Origin: Enterobacter vonholyi
GTDB lineage: Bacteria > Pseudomonadota > Gammaproteobacteria > Enterobacterales > Enterobacteriaceae
Length of the DNA: 64,000 nucleotides
Reading direction: 5' to 3'
Assembly (NCBI RefSeq): GCF_008364555.1
Contig: NZ_VTUC01000037.1
Span: 304,518-368,517, forward strand
Shown here: piece by piece, positions 44,715-54,969 of the stretch
How positions within the stretch are numbered: the stretch's first letter is position 1
Layout of the letters: every line of letters starts with the position of its first letter
Program-made: the position numbers and the translations under genes
The notes under the pieces: model-generated
Told to the model about the DNA's origin: nothing
The model's database searches: none
What the model saw: the letters and a program-made list of their open reading frames with translations, nothing else

Positions 44715-45611
44715 GTGGAAAAGGATCTCGCACTCGTTGAACAGTTTCTCGACGCGCTGTGGCTGGAAAAAAACCTGGCCGAGAATACGCTCAGCGCCTA
44801 CCGGCGCGATCTTACCATGCTGGTGGAGTGGCTGGCCCGTCGGCAGCTCTCGCTGGCGAGCGCGCAAAGCGACGACCTGCAGGCGCTGCTCGGTGAACGT
44901 GTAGAAGGGGGGTACAAAGCCACCAGTTCCGCGCGTTTGCTCAGCGCCATGCGTCGGCTTTTCCAGCATCTCTACCGTGAGAAGATTCGCCAGGACGATC
45001 CCAGCGCGCTGCTGGCATCCCCTAAGCTCCCGCAGCGGCTGCCGAAAGATCTCAGCGAAGCGCAAGTTGAGAGATTATTACAGTCACCGGCAGTTGACCT
45101 GCCGCTGGAGTTACGCGATAAAGCCATGCTTGAGCTATTGTATGCTACCGGCCTGCGCGTTTCGGAACTGGTTGGCCTGACGATGAGCGACATCAGCCTG
45201 CGTCAGGGCGTGGTGCGCGTCATCGGTAAAGGCAATAAGGAAAGGCTGGTTCCGCTGGGCGAAGAGGCGGTTTACTGGCTGGAAACGTATCTGGAGCATG
45301 GCCGTCCGTGGTTGCTCAACGGCGTGTCTATCGATGTCCTGTTTCCTAGCCAGCGCGCACAGCAGATGACGCGACAAACGTTCTGGCATCGCATCAAGCA
45401 TTACGCCACACTGGCGGGTATCGACAGTGAAAAGCTTTCGCCGCACGTATTGCGTCACGCCTTCGCGACGCATCTGCTCAACCACGGCGCTGATTTACGC
45501 GTGGTGCAGATGCTGCTGGGACACAGCGATCTTTCCACGACGCAAATTTACACCCATGTCGCGACGGAACGCCTGCGGCAGCTACACCAACAGCACCACC
45601 CTCGAGCGTGA
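44715..45611 (+). CDS. xerD: site-specific recombinase XerD
   Basis: Tyrosine recombinase that with XerC resolves chromosome dimers at dif. 298 residues from a GTG start. Catalytic residues are in ATGLRVSELVGL (Arg), HVLRHAFATHLL (His-x-x-Arg), GHSDLST (His) and the nucleophile in TTQIYTHV. First gene of xerD-dsbC-recJ-prfB-lysS. Confidence 0.98.
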   Translation: MEKDLALVEQFLDALWLEKNLAENTLSAYRRDLTMLVEWLARRQLSLASAQSDDLQALLGERVEGGYKATSSARLLSAMRRLFQHLYREKIRQDDPSALLASPKLPQRLPKDLSEAQVERLLQSPAVDLPLELRDKAMLELLYATGLRVSELVGLTMSDISLRQGVVRVIGKGNKERLVPLGEEAVYWLETYLEHGRPWLLNGVSIDVLFPSQRAQQMTRQTFWHRIKHYATLAGIDSEKLSPHVLRHAFATHLLNHGADLRVVQMLLGHSDLSTTQIYTHVATERLRQLHQQHHPRA

Positions 45612-45639
45612 GTGCCGACGAATTGTAACAGGATCACAT

Positions 45640-46353
45640 ATGAAAAAGTCTTTCGCGCTGTTCACCCTGCTGGCAGCCTCCTTTACTGGTTTCGCCCATG
45701 CGGACGACGCCGCCATCAAACAGTCGCTGGCTAAGCTCGGCGTCACCGGAAGCGATATTCAGCCTGCGCCGGTCGCTGGCATGAAAACAGTACTGACCAA
45801 CAGCGGCGTGCTGTACGTCACTGAAGACGGCAAACACATTATTCAGGGGCCAATGTACGACGTGAGCGGCGCGCAGCCGGTCAACGTGACCAACCAGCTG
45901 CTGATGAAAAACCTGAACGCGCTCGAAAAAGAGATGATCGTCTATAAGGCGGCGCAGGAAAAACACGTCATTACCGTCTTCACCGACATCACCTGCGGCT
46001 ACTGCCACAAGCTGCATGAAGAGATGAAAGACTACAACGCGCTGGGCATTACCGTGCGCTATCTTGCCTTCCCTCGCGCGGGTGTGCAGAGCCAGCCAGA
46101 GCAGGACATGAAGGCCATCTGGTGTGCGAAAGACCGCAACAAAGCCTTTGATGATGCGATGAGCGGAAAAGAGGTTAAGCCAGCCTCCTGCGATATCGAC
46201 ATTGCTAACCACTACGCGCTGGGCGTGCAGTTTGGCGTGAGCGGGACGCCAGCGATTGTCCTGAGCAATGGCTATGTCGTTCCGGGCTATCAGGGACCGA
46301 AAGAGATGAAAGAGTTCCTTGACGCGCACCAGAAACAGTTTGGTGGTAAATAA
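45640..46353 (+). CDS. dsbC: periplasmic disulfide isomerase DsbC
   Basis: Rearranges wrong disulfides in the periplasm; kept reduced by DsbD. The start MKKSFALFTLLAASFTGFAHA gives 237 residues with a signal peptide cleaved after HA at about residue 20. Active site CGYC is in DITCGYCHKLHEE. The frame extends back into xerD, but only the ATG at 45640 gives a signal peptide. recJ follows after 5 bp. Confidence 0.97.
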   Translation: MKKSFALFTLLAASFTGFAHADDAAIKQSLAKLGVTGSDIQPAPVAGMKTVLTNSGVLYVTEDGKHIIQGPMYDVSGAQPVNVTNQLLMKNLNALEKEMIVYKAAQEKHVITVFTDITCGYCHKLHEEMKDYNALGITVRYLAFPRAGVQSQPEQDMKAIWCAKDRNKAFDDAMSGKEVKPASCDIDIANHYALGVQFGVSGTPAIVLSNGYVVPGYQGPKEMKEFLDAHQKQFGGK

Positions 46354-46358
46354 TCCGC

Positions 46359-48092
46359 GTGAAAGCCCCGATAAAATTGCGCCGCCGCGAGGCGGTTGAA
46401 CCGGTTGATTTGCCAGACGATCTCCCGGCGCTGCTTAAGCGCCTCTACGCCAGTCGCGGCGTGCGTAGCGCTGAAGATCTTGAACGCAGCGTGAAAGGGA
46501 TGCTGCCCTGGCAGCAGCTGAGCGGTATCGAAAAAGCCACTGAGATGCTCTACAACGCCCTTCGTGAAGGAACGCGGATTGTGGTGGTAGGGGATTTCGA
46601 CGCCGACGGCGCAACCAGCACCGCGCTGAGCGTGCTCAGCCTGCGCGCGCTGGGCTGCGATAACGTCACGTATCTGGTGCCGAACCGTTTTGAAGACGGC
46701 TACGGACTCAGCCCGGAAGTGGTCGATCAGGCCCACGCCCGGGGTGCGCAGATGATCATGACCGTCGATAACGGGATCTCTTCCCATGCTGGGGTCGATC
46801 ATGCCCACGCGTTGGGGATCCCGGTGCTGGTTACCGATCACCACCTGCCGGGAGAAACGCTGCCCGCAGCGGAAGCGATTATTAACCCCAACCTGCGCGA
46901 CTGCGATTTCCCATCGAAATCCCTCGCAGGCGTGGGCGTGGCGTTTTATCTGATGCTGGCGTTACGGACCCTGCTGCGCGATAAGGGCTGGTTCGAATCC
47001 CGCGGTATTGCCGCACCGAACCTGGCCGAATATCTCGATCTGGTGGCGCTGGGTACCGTCGCTGACGTGGTGCCGCTCGATACCAATAACCGTATTTTGA
47101 CCTGGCAGGGCTTGAGCCGTATCCGGGCGGGGAAGTGCCGTCCGGGGATCAAGGCGCTGCTGGAAATCGCCAACCGCGACCCGCTCAAGCTGGCGGCAAG
47201 CGATTTGGGCTTTGCGCTCGGGCCGCGCCTGAACGCGGCCGGTAGGCTGGACGATATGTCCGTTGGCGTCGCGCTGCTGCTGTGCGACAACCTCGGTGAG
47301 GCGCGCGTGCTGGCCAACGAGCTGGACGCCCTGAACCAGACCCGTAAAGAGATTGAGCAGGGAATGCAGGCCGAAGCGCTGACCCTGTGCGAAAAGCTTG
47401 AACGCAGCGGCGATACGCTGCCGGGCGGCCTGGCGATGTATCATCCCGAGTGGCATCAGGGCGTGGTCGGCATTCTGGCGTCACGTATTAAAGAGCGCTT
47501 CCACCGCCCGGTGATCGCGTTCGCACCCGCGGGCGACGGCACGCTGAAAGGCTCTGGCCGCTCAATTCAGGGGTTGCACATGCGTGATGCTCTGGAGCGT
47601 CTCGATACGCTGTACCCGGGTCTGATGATCAAGTTCGGCGGCCATGCGATGGCGGCTGGCCTGTCGCTGGAAGAGGCGAAATTCGACGAATTCCAGCGCC
47701 TGTTCGGCGAGCTGGTCACCGACTGGATTGACCCGGCCCTGCTGCAGGGGGAAGTGGTGTCCGATGGCGAGCTTTCACCGCTTGAGATGACGATGGACGT
47801 GGCGCAAATGCTGCGCGATGCCGGCCCGTGGGGGCAGATGTTCCCGGAACCGCTGTTTGACGGGCGATTCCGCCTGCTGCAGCAGCGCATTGTCGGCGAA
47901 CGTCATCTGAAAGTGATGGTCGAGCCCGTGGGCGGTGGACCGCTTCTGGACGGCATTGCTTTTAACGTCGATACCTCAATCTGGCCGGACAACGGCGTGC
48001 GCGAGGTCGAGCTGGCGTACAAACTGGACATCAACGAGTTTCGCGGTAACCGCACCCTTCAGATCATCATCGACAATATCTGGCCAATTTAG
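46359..48092 (+). CDS. recJ: single-strand DNA 5'-3' exonuclease RecJ
   Basis: DHH-superfamily exonuclease of recombination and mismatch repair. 577 residues as in E. coli, from a GTG start five bases after dsbC. Motifs: DFDADGATST (motif I), TVDNGISSHAG, VTDHHLPG (DHH), and GGHAMAAGLS (DHHA1). Confidence 0.97.
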   Translation: MKAPIKLRRREAVEPVDLPDDLPALLKRLYASRGVRSAEDLERSVKGMLPWQQLSGIEKATEMLYNALREGTRIVVVGDFDADGATSTALSVLSLRALGCDNVTYLVPNRFEDGYGLSPEVVDQAHARGAQMIMTVDNGISSHAGVDHAHALGIPVLVTDHHLPGETLPAAEAIINPNLRDCDFPSKSLAGVGVAFYLMLALRTLLRDKGWFESRGIAAPNLAEYLDLVALGTVADVVPLDTNNRILTWQGLSRIRAGKCRPGIKALLEIANRDPLKLAASDLGFALGPRLNAAGRLDDMSVGVALLLCDNLGEARVLANELDALNQTRKEIEQGMQAEALTLCEKLERSGDTLPGGLAMYHPEWHQGVVGILASRIKERFHRPVIAFAPAGDGTLKGSGRSIQGLHMRDALERLDTLYPGLMIKFGGHAMAAGLSLEEAKFDEFQRLFGELVTDWIDPALLQGEVVSDGELSPLEMTMDVAQMLRDAGPWGQMFPEPLFDGRFRLLQQRIVGERHLKVMVEPVGGGPLLDGIAFNVDTSIWPDNGVREVELAYKLDINEFRGNRTLQIIIDNIWPI

Positions 48093-48182
48093 CGGCAGTA
48101 ATCTCTATAAAAAAGGGCGTGGATTCGGTACAATCCCGCTCTTATCACCGCATTTTGACAAGTCCATAAAAGAAAACAGACC

Positions 48183-49281
48183 ATGTTTGAAATTAATCCG
48201 GTAAAAAACCGTATTCAGGACCTCACGGAGCGCTCTGACGTTCTTAGGGGGTATCTTTGACTACGATGCCAAGAAAGAGCGTCTTGAAGAAGTAAACGCC
48301 GAGCTGGAACAGCCGGACGTCTGGAACGAACCTGAACGCGCACAGGCGCTGGGTAAAGAGCGTTCCTCTCTCGAAGCTATCGTAGATACGCTGGATCAAA
48401 TGGCCCAGGGGCTGGAAGATGTTTCCGGTTTGCTGGAGCTGGCCGTCGAAGCTGACGACGAAGAAACCTTTAACGAAGCCGTGGCAGAACTCGACGTGCT
48501 GGAAGAGAAGCTGGCGCAGCTTGAATTCCGTCGCATGTTCTCCGGCGAATACGACAGCGCTGACTGCTATCTCGATATTCAGGCAGGTTCTGGCGGCACC
48601 GAAGCGCAGGACTGGGCCAGCATGCTGACGCGTATGTACCTGCGTTGGGCAGAAGCGCGCGGCTTCAAAACCGAAATTATCGAAGAGTCTGAAGGTGAAG
48701 TAGCGGGTCTGAAATCCGTCACCATCAAGATCATTGGCGATTACGCCTACGGCTGGCTGCGTACCGAAACCGGCGTTCACCGCCTGGTGCGTAAGAGCCC
48801 GTTCGACTCCGGCGGCCGCCGTCATACCTCCTTCAGCTCCGCGTTCGTTTACCCGGAAGTTGACGAAGATATCGATATCGAAATTAACCCGGCGGACCTG
48901 CGTATCGACGTTTACCGCGCATCCGGCGCGGGTGGTCAGCACGTTAACCGTACGGAATCGGCGGTGCGTATTACCCACATTCCAACCGGGCTGGTAACAC
49001 AGTGCCAGAACGACCGTTCCCAGCATAAGAACAAAGACCAGGCCATGAAGCAGATGAAAGCGAAGCTTTATGAGCTGGAGATGCAGAAGAAAAATGCTGA
49101 GAAACAGGCGATGGAAGACAACAAGTCTGACATCGGCTGGGGCAGCCAGATCCGTTCTTACGTCCTTGATGACTCCCGCATCAAAGACCTGCGTACCGGG
49201 GTTGAAACCCGTAACACGCAGGCGGTGCTGGACGGCAGCCTGGACCAATTTATCGAAGCAAGTTTGAAAGCAGGGTTATGA
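48183..49281 (+). CDS. prfB: peptide chain release factor 2 (programmed +1 frameshift)
   Basis: RF2 recognises UGA and UAA stops. The gene is read as 48183-48257 then, after skipping T48258, 48259-49281, giving 365 residues. The slip site is CTT-TGA-C with an upstream internal Shine-Dalgarno AGGGGG at 48246-48251. When RF2 is scarce the ribosome slips +1 at the in-frame UGA, an autoregulatory loop. GAGGQHVN holds the GGQ loop. The tripeptide SPF stop-recognition motif is in [11 protein letters not shown]. Followed by lysS after 9 bp. Confidence 0.97.
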
Positions 49282-49290
49282 GGAACCAAC

Positions 49291-50808
49291 ATGTCTGAAC
49301 AACAAGCACAGGGCGCTGACGCGGTAGTCGATCTTAACAACGAACTGAAAACCCGCCGCGAGAAGCTGGCAGCGCTGCGCGAGCAGGGCGTGCCGTTCCC
49401 GAACGATTTTCGTCGTGACCACACCTCAGACCAACTGCACGCTGACTTCGACGCGAAAGAGAACGAAGAGCTGGAAGCGCTGAACGTTGAAGTGGCCGTT
49501 GCAGGCCGCATGATGACCCGTCGTATCATGGGTAAAGCCTCCTTCGTGACCCTGCAGGACGTTGGCGGCCGCATTCAGCTGTACGTTTCCCGTGACGATC
49601 TTCCGGAAGGCATCTACAACGAGCAGTTCAAGAAGTGGGACCTGGGCGATATCCTGGGCGCGAAAGGTAAACTGTTCAAAACCAAGACCGGTGAACTTTC
49701 TATCCACTGCACCGAGCTGCGTCTGCTGACCAAAGCCCTGCGCCCGCTGCCGGACAAATTCCACGGCCTGCAGGATCAGGAAGCGCGCTATCGTCAGCGC
49801 TACCTGGATCTCATCTCTAACGATGAATCCCGCAAGACCTTTAAAATTCGCTCCCAGATCATGGCCGGTATCCGCCAGTTCATGGTCAACCGCGACTTTA
49901 TGGAAGTGGAAACCCCGATGATGCAGGTGATCCCTGGCGGCGCGTCTGCGCGTCCGTTCATCACCCATCACAACGCCCTGGACCTGGACATGTACCTGCG
50001 TATCGCGCCGGAACTGTACCTGAAGCGTCTGGTGGTTGGTGGTTTTGACCGCGTGTTCGAGATCAACCGTAACTTCCGTAACGAAGGTATCTCCGTTCGT
50101 CATAACCCAGAGTTCACCATGATGGAACTCTACATGGCGTATGCGGATTACAAAGATCTGATTGAGCTGACCGAATCTCTGTTCCGTACCCTGGCTCAGG
50201 ATATTCTGGGCACCACGCAGGTCCCTTACGGTGAAGAAGTCTTCGACTTCGGCAAGCCGTTCGAAAAACTGACCATGCGCGAAGCGATCAAGAAATACCG
50301 TCCGGAAACCAACATGGCGGATCTGGATAACTTCGACTCTGCGAAAGCGATCGCCGAAAGCATCGGTATCAAGGTTGAGAAGAGCTGGGGTCTGGGCCGT
50401 ATCGTGACCGAGATCTTCGAAGAAGTGGCCGAAGCGCACCTGATTCAGCCGACCTTCATCACCGAATACCCGGCGGAAGTCTCTCCTCTGGCGCGTCGTA
50501 ATGACCAGAACCCGGAAATCACTGACCGCTTCGAATTCTTCATCGGCGGCCGTGAAATCGGTAACGGCTTCAGCGAGCTGAACGATGCGGAAGACCAGGC
50601 TCAGCGTTTCCAGGACCAGGTTGACGCGAAAGCGGCAGGCGACGACGAAGCGATGTTCTTCGACGAAGACTACGTGACCGCGCTGGAACACGGTCTGCCA
50701 CCAACGGCGGGTCTGGGCATTGGTATCGACCGTATGGTTATGCTGTTCACCAACAGCCACACCATCCGTGACGTGATCCTGTTCCCGGCGATGCGCCCGG
50801 TGAAGTAA
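49291..50808 (+). CDS. lysS: lysyl-tRNA synthetase
   Basis: Class II aminoacyl-tRNA synthetase of 505 residues. N-terminal OB-fold anticodon domain ([19 protein letters not shown]), then class II motif 2 [14 protein letters not shown] and motif 3 [12 protein letters not shown]. Co-transcribed with prfB. Ends at a strong terminator. Confidence 0.98.
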   Translation: MSEQQAQGADAVVDLNNELKTRREKLAALREQGVPFPNDFRRDHTSDQLHADFDAKENEELEALNVEVAVAGRMMTRRIMGKASFVTLQDVGGRIQLYVSRDDLPEGIYNEQFKKWDLGDILGAKGKLFKTKTGELSIHCTELRLLTKALRPLPDKFHGLQDQEARYRQRYLDLISNDESRKTFKIRSQIMAGIRQFMVNRDFMEVETPMMQVIPGGASARPFITHHNALDLDMYLRIAPELYLKRLVVGGFDRVFEINRNFRNEGISVRHNPEFTMMELYMAYADYKDLIELTESLFRTLAQDILGTTQVPYGEEVFDFGKPFEKLTMREAIKKYRPETNMADLDNFDSAKAIAESIGIKVEKSWGLGRIVTEIFEEVAEAHLIQPTFITEYPAEVSPLARRNDQNPEITDRFEFFIGGREIGNGFSELNDAEDQAQRFQDQVDAKAAGDDEAMFFDEDYVTALEHGLPPTAGLGIGIDRMVMLFTNSHTIRDVILFPAMRPVK

Positions 50809-50828
50809 GACGTTAAGATGTAAAAAAA

Positions 50829-50842
50829 GCCCCGAAAGGGGC
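50829..50842. terminator. bidirectional terminator lysS / idi
   Basis: GCCCC-GAAA-GGGGC with seven A to the left and six T to the right, between convergent genes. Confidence 0.9.
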
Positions 50843-50846
50843 TTTT

Positions 50847-51389
50847 TTATTGCGCCGCGAAGGCTTTAAGTTCTTCGCGGGCGGCCGTCGCTTCCATGAC
50901 CATCCACGGGCTAAAAGCCCAGGGCGTCGCGTCCAGCGCGCGGAATAACGCCTCCAGCTCAACCCACTGATAGTCCATCACTTCATCTTCGTTTATCGTC
51001 ACGTCATTGGTGATGCGGGCGGCGAATACCGGGCAAATTTCATTTTCCACGATCCCGGACGGGTCGGTTTCCCGATAGCGAAATTCAGGGGCGACGGCGG
51101 TGATATCGGTCAGTTCAGCGCCCACTTCAAAGCGGCAGCGGCGGATTATCGCCTGGACTGTCTCTTCGCCCGACTGCGGGTGGCCGCAAACGGAGTTGGT
51201 CCAGACGCCGGGCCAGGCTTTTTTGCTTAAGGCGCGTCGGGTGATCAGACATTCCCCTTTTGCGTTAAAAAGCCAGGAAGAGAACGCCAGATGCAGCGGG
51301 GTATGTAACGTGTGAGCGGCATATTTTTCCTGAGTGCCAATCACCATTCCCTGGTCGTTTACCAAAATAACGTGTTCTTGAATACTCAT
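50847..51389 (-). CDS. idi: isopentenyl-diphosphate delta-isomerase
   Basis: Type I IPP isomerase with a Nudix fold, 180 residues. Catalytic cysteine is in [12 protein letters not shown] and the second key residue in [12 protein letters not shown]; metal histidines are in PLHLAFSSW. Supplies DMAPP for isoprenoids. Convergent with lysS. Confidence 0.96.
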   Translation of the reverse strand: MSIQEHVILVNDQGMVIGTQEKYAAHTLHTPLHLAFSSWLFNAKGECLITRRALSKKAWPGVWTNSVCGHPQSGEETVQAIIRRCRFEVGAELTDITAVAPEFRYRETDPSGIVENEICPVFAARITNDVTINEDEVMDYQWVELEALFRALDATPWAFSPWMVMEATAAREELKAFAAQ

Positions 51390-51552
51390 TGATGCTCCAG
51401 TGCCAAAATGCCGAGTGGTTCAGCACCATCAGCCGAAGCATTATACTGCATTCTTATACGAACGGTTTGGCTCGTAGAGCGGAAAAGGGCATGACCCTTA
51501 TTCGTTTTGGCTGTTATCATAGTGCGCCATTCACGCTGACCGAGGATCTGTT

Positions 51553-52296
51553 TTGTTTGCAGGAAGCCTGACGAGAAAACCCCTTACCGCTATTTTTTGC
51601 CTGACGCTGACGCTATTACTGGCGGGCTGTTCAGGGAGCAAATCTTCGGATACGGGAAGCTATTCCGGTTCGGTCTACACCGTTAAGCGCGGGGACACCC
51701 TGTACCGGATTTCGCGCGCAACGGGGACCAGCGTGAAGGATCTGGCGCGACTGAATAATCTCTCTCCGCCCTACACCATCGAGGTGGGGCAGCAGCTAAA
51801 GGTTAGCGGCGGATCGTCCGCGGGCAAAAAATCCTCTTCGAAAGGCAAAACCGCCAAAGTGACGCCGTCCTATCAGGTGCCGCAATCGTCATGGCCGCCG
51901 GTTGGACAGCGCTGCTGGATTTGGCCTGCCAGCGGTAAAGTGGTCTCCCCTTACTCACTCTCTGAAGGTGGCAACAAGGGTATTGATATCGCCGCTGCGC
52001 GCGGTACGCCGGTTTATGCCTCCGGGGCCGGGAAGGTGGTTTACGTCGGTAACCAGCTGCGCGGCTACGGTAACCTGATCATGATTAAGCATGGCGAAGA
52101 CTACATCACGGCCTATGCGCACAACGACACGATGCTGGTCAACAACGGGCAGAACGTCAAAGCCGGGCAGAAGATTGCCACCATGGGCAGTACCGGTACG
52201 GATTCAGTGAAGCTGCACTTCCAGATCCGCTATAAGGCGACGGCCATCGATCCGCAGCGCTATCTGCCTGCGCCCGGCAGTAAGCCGAAGTGCTAA
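51553..52296 (+). CDS. actS: LysM/LytM amidase activator lipoprotein ActS
   Basis: A 247-residue lipoprotein, also called YgeR. A TTG start at 51553 is used because the signal peptide and lipobox LLLAGC lie at residues 21-26. Then a LysM domain (YTVKRGDTLYRISRATG) and a C-terminal M23/LytM domain. The LytM part reads GGNKGIDIAAARGTP, lacking the first zinc histidine, so it is not an active peptidase. E. coli ActS activates AmiC. It is the last core gene before glyU. Confidence 0.93.
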   Translation: MFAGSLTRKPLTAIFCLTLTLLLAGCSGSKSSDTGSYSGSVYTVKRGDTLYRISRATGTSVKDLARLNNLSPPYTIEVGQQLKVSGGSSAGKKSSSKGKTAKVTPSYQVPQSSWPPVGQRCWIWPASGKVVSPYSLSEGGNKGIDIAAARGTPVYASGAGKVVYVGNQLRGYGNLIMIKHGEDYITAYAHNDTMLVNNGQNVKAGQKIATMGSTGTDSVKLHFQIRYKATAIDPQRYLPAPGSKPKC

Positions 52297-52331
52297 GTGA
52301 TTATTTAATCGCCGGTTAGTTGTGAAGAGGC

Positions 52332-52359
52332 TTGTATGAAGGTGTGTAAGGTCTATAAT
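52332..52359 (+). promoter_or_regulatory. promoter of the glycine tRNA
   Basis: -35 TTGTAT at 52332-52337 and perfect -10 TATAAT at 52354-52359, spacer 16, ending 17 bp before the tRNA. Confidence 0.7.
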
Positions 52360-52376
52360 GCCTTACGCACCTCAAA

Positions 52377-52450
52377 GCGGGCGTAGTTCAATGGTAGAAC
52401 GAGAGCTTCCCAAGCTCTATACGAGGGTTCGATTCCCTTCGCCCGCTCCA
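52377..52450 (+). tRNA. glyU: tRNA-Gly (anticodon CCC)
   Basis: 74 nt from GCGGGCGTAGTTCAATGG to the encoded CCA. The acceptor arms GCGGGCG and CGCCCGC pair; the anticodon loop TTCCCAA carries CCC at 52409-52411; the T loop is GGTTCGATTCC. It matches E. coli glyU. The 3' end is the attachment site of the following island. Confidence 0.97.
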
Positions 52451-52451
52451 G
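52433..52451 (+). repeat. attL direct repeat
   Basis: TTCCCTTCGCCCGCTCCAG, the T-arm/acceptor end of glyU plus one base, recurs exactly at 63247-63265. The tRNA stays whole after integration. Confidence 0.9.
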
Positions 52452-52513
52452 AATTCCCCTAACGTATTCATTCCACTATCTTTTTCTAAACCATACGTGA
52501 CGGCGCTCGTGAT

Positions 52514-52523
52514 CCTCCTACAA
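52514..52523 (+). repeat. candidate integrase arm site, left
   Basis: CCTCCTACAA, one copy 63 bp inside attL, just before int. The 10-mer occurs twice near attR. Such paired arm repeats are typical of tyrosine integrase att sites. Confidence 0.55.
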
Positions 52524-52539
52524 AGGGGTCATACAGCCG

Positions 52540-54492
52540 ATGGCGCAGCGTGATAATCTTTATCGACGTCCAAGTGGTATCTATGTTCTGCGGATCACCG
52601 TTCCGGTTCGTTATCGCGCCCTGATAGGGCAGCGTGAAATTCATGCATCTACCCGCACAACCCACCTTGCAAATGCCAGAGCTATTGCCGCGTGTTTGCT
52701 GGAGAAGTGGTATGCGTCTCTGGAAGAGTTCAGGCAAGTGGATAAAGAGAAGATCAGGGGCAATGCCCCATTGTTGACTGGCGCTGGCAAAATCAGCCTG
52801 GCATTGTTTTGCGATTCATTTGGGGTTGGGGTTGAGACTGTCGTTCAGCATCTTCTGGCAGACAATGTGCCGCTGTATGCCCTTGTGTCGAACCAGCGTG
52901 GCTTTCTGATTGATGATTTCAGCACGCTTGAGCGTGATCCTGATACGCATGGGTTCGTTTTGAATAACATTGCGTATGACGGTGCTGAGGCTGCGGTGAA
53001 CGGCTATATGCAGCTTTATCAGCCGCAGTTTGCCCTTGTTGAATTGCTGAACGGGCGAGAGGTTGAGGTTACGGCATTCAGGGCTAACAACGGCAATCCT
53101 CTTTCCCTCTGGTTGTTGGATTTACCCGGGGTTACGCTGAATGCAAATTCTTTGTTCATCAACAACGTGCAGGCTGAAAAACTGCGTAGCGCCTGGGATA
53201 GAGCGATTGCGAAATCGGAACCGACATCAACCACCTCACCAAAAGCTTCTACAGTGCCATCAACAGTGCTTCCTGCGGCCGCTACCATGAATCCGTATTG
53301 CAATCCGTTGTATGCGAGTATGACGGTTTCAGCATTGCTGAAAGCGTTTCTGGTCTACAAAAATACGGGTGATATCAAGTTAGCCAGCGAGGGTAAAATT
53401 CGCTCCAGAATTGAACACTTCACGGAGATCATGGGCGATATGCCCTTGAGTGAGCTGGATCGTGATGTTGTGAAGGACTACGTCAACAGAATGCAGAGTA
53501 TGCCCGGCAATCTGTATTTGATGCGACGAAAATACAAGATTTCAGATACGCATAAGCTGATTGAAACGGCATTGGCTGATGGTCAGCCGGTCATGAGCCG
53601 AGATGCGATTGGCAGGCATATTGAATCACTGGGTTCAATGCTCAAATGGGCTAAGAGCGAACGTTATCTTTTTGATAACCCTGCTGATAATGTGCTGGCT
53701 CAACGCCGTGTGATGGTGCGTGAGCAGGATCGCCGCGACCTATTCACCAATGATGAACTAGTGCAAATTTTCTCGGCTGATTGGTTTAAGAAAGGCTCGG
53801 GAACGCCCAATCAATACGGTCGTTATACGAGCTTCCGCCCGTTTCACTACTGGTTACCTCTGCTGGCATTATATGTGGGCGGGCGCATCAATGAGCTTTG
53901 CCAGCTTTATCTGACGGATATTCGTGAAGATAAAAACGGCGTTGCCTACATTGATTTTAACCTTGATGCGCCAGATAAGATGATGGATGAAGAGGCGCAG
54001 GCTGGCGGCGATAAATCATTAAAGACGGTGAATGCAATCCGTCAGGTTCCAATTCATCCGCGACTTATCGAACTAGGGCTGCTGGAGTATGTGGATGCGC
54101 TGAAAGCAGCCGGGTATGATCGTCTTTTCCCTGAGTTAAAGCACAACAAAATCAAAGGATATCGCGCCGCCGCCTCAAAATGGTTTAACGAAGACTACTT
54201 TGGCAAAGTCCTCGGTTTTCCCCGTGACGGTAAAAAAACATTCCACTCCCTGCGTCATACGTTCATTAACGCAGTAGACGCGTTTGAAAGCAACGAGCGC
54301 ACCATTGCGCAGCTTGTCGGTCACGTTCGCGGCAGCACCACCGCGATGACAACCTATCGTAAGGATGCTGATGTGGGAGAGCAATTGGACGTGATTTCGC
54401 AGCTTCGCTACAGTTTGCCTGATATTGCACAGTTCGACTCGCAAGCGGGTATCAAGGCGGTCATCGACGCACGGCGCAGACATAAACCCTAG
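52540..54492 (+). CDS. tyrosine-type site-specific integrase
   Basis: A 650-residue integrase. The N-terminal part (residues 1-60) resembles the phage-integrase DNA-binding start (YRRPSGIYVLRITVPVRYRA). A core-binding region lies around 260-390 and the catalytic domain around 430-610. Catalytic residues: R449 in VGGRINEL, H569 and R572 in HSLRHT, H595 in VGHVRGS, Y606 in TTYRKD. It is longer than P4-type integrases (about 400-420) owing to a long N-terminal insert. Followed by a perfect terminator. Confidence 0.93.
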   Translation: MAQRDNLYRRPSGIYVLRITVPVRYRALIGQREIHASTRTTHLANARAIAACLLEKWYASLEEFRQVDKEKIRGNAPLLTGAGKISLALFCDSFGVGVETVVQHLLADNVPLYALVSNQRGFLIDDFSTLERDPDTHGFVLNNIAYDGAEAAVNGYMQLYQPQFALVELLNGREVEVTAFRANNGNPLSLWLLDLPGVTLNANSLFINNVQAEKLRSAWDRAIAKSEPTSTTSPKASTVPSTVLPAAATMNPYCNPLYASMTVSALLKAFLVYKNTGDIKLASEGKIRSRIEHFTEIMGDMPLSELDRDVVKDYVNRMQSMPGNLYLMRRKYKISDTHKLIETALADGQPVMSRDAIGRHIESLGSMLKWAKSERYLFDNPADNVLAQRRVMVREQDRRDLFTNDELVQIFSADWFKKGSGTPNQYGRYTSFRPFHYWLPLLALYVGGRINELCQLYLTDIREDKNGVAYIDFNLDAPDKMMDEEAQAGGDKSLKTVNAIRQVPIHPRLIELGLLEYVDALKAAGYDRLFPELKHNKIKGYRAAASKWFNEDYFGKVLGFPRDGKKTFHSLRHTFINAVDAFESNERTIAQLVGHVRGSTTAMTTYRKDADVGEQLDVISQLRYSLPDIAQFDSQAGIKAVIDARRRHKP

Positions 54493-54500
54493 GATATGCC

Positions 54501-54532
54501 AAACGCGCCAGGAAGCCCGCAGGCGCGTTTTT
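54501..54532 (+). terminator. integrase terminator
   Basis: AAACGCGCC/GGCGCGTTT, a 9-bp perfect stem with a 12-base loop and a run of five T. The hairpin with its 3' flank is echoed at 58424-58500. Confidence 0.85.
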
Positions 54533-54674
54533 ATCATGGGTAGTAGAAAATCATGGTTAGGAGTCTGCGGCGCTCTCATAGTGCGACTGCTGAAATTTAA
54601 CGAGATGAGCAAACTAAACCGCGTATTCTTTATCAGTATAGTGATATCAAGTTCGAAGCGGCTATGGGGGACGT

Positions 54675-54911
54675 ATGAAGGGTAAACAATGGATCAGCAC
54701 GCAAAAACATAAACAGTTCTATTGGGCTCGTATTGAGTTTGAGGAATGGTGGATGGAGAGAGAGTGGGAACATCCTGTTTCTCGATTTATCCTCAAGACA
54801 TCTGGTTTTTTTATGCTGATCGTTCTGGGTGCTGCCTCACTGTTTTTTGGTATTGGTTCACATAAGAAAGCCTTTCCAGAATTGCATCCTGAAGATAAAC
54901 ACCGCGGATAA
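54675..54911 (+). CDS. small single-pass membrane protein, unknown
   Basis: A 78-residue frame with a good ribosome site (GGGGGACGT before ATG). The N-terminal half is polar and aromatic-rich (FYWARIEFEEWWMEREWEH); one membrane helix lies at about residues 41-62 (SGFFMLIVLGAASLFFGIG); the tail is charged. I do not recognise a family. The tail side after the helix holds HKK, the N side is acidic. Confidence 0.55.
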   Translation: MKGKQWISTQKHKQFYWARIEFEEWWMEREWEHPVSRFILKTSGFFMLIVLGAASLFFGIGSHKKAFPELHPEDKHRG

Positions 54912-54969
54912 CTAATGGTGGCACTTCCTTACTGTAAGGATGGGTTTGCCGAAGCCAAAGGTTTTAAAC

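Noticed and set aside
48244..49248. 334-residue minus-strand frame inside prfB
   Set aside because: Antisense shadow of a conserved release factor gene.
49426..50760. 444-residue minus-strand frame inside lysS
   Set aside because: Antisense shadow of lysS; no ribosome site and no family features.
54425..54685. 86-residue frame over the integrase end
   Set aside because: Passes through the integrase terminator; starts inside int in another frame.
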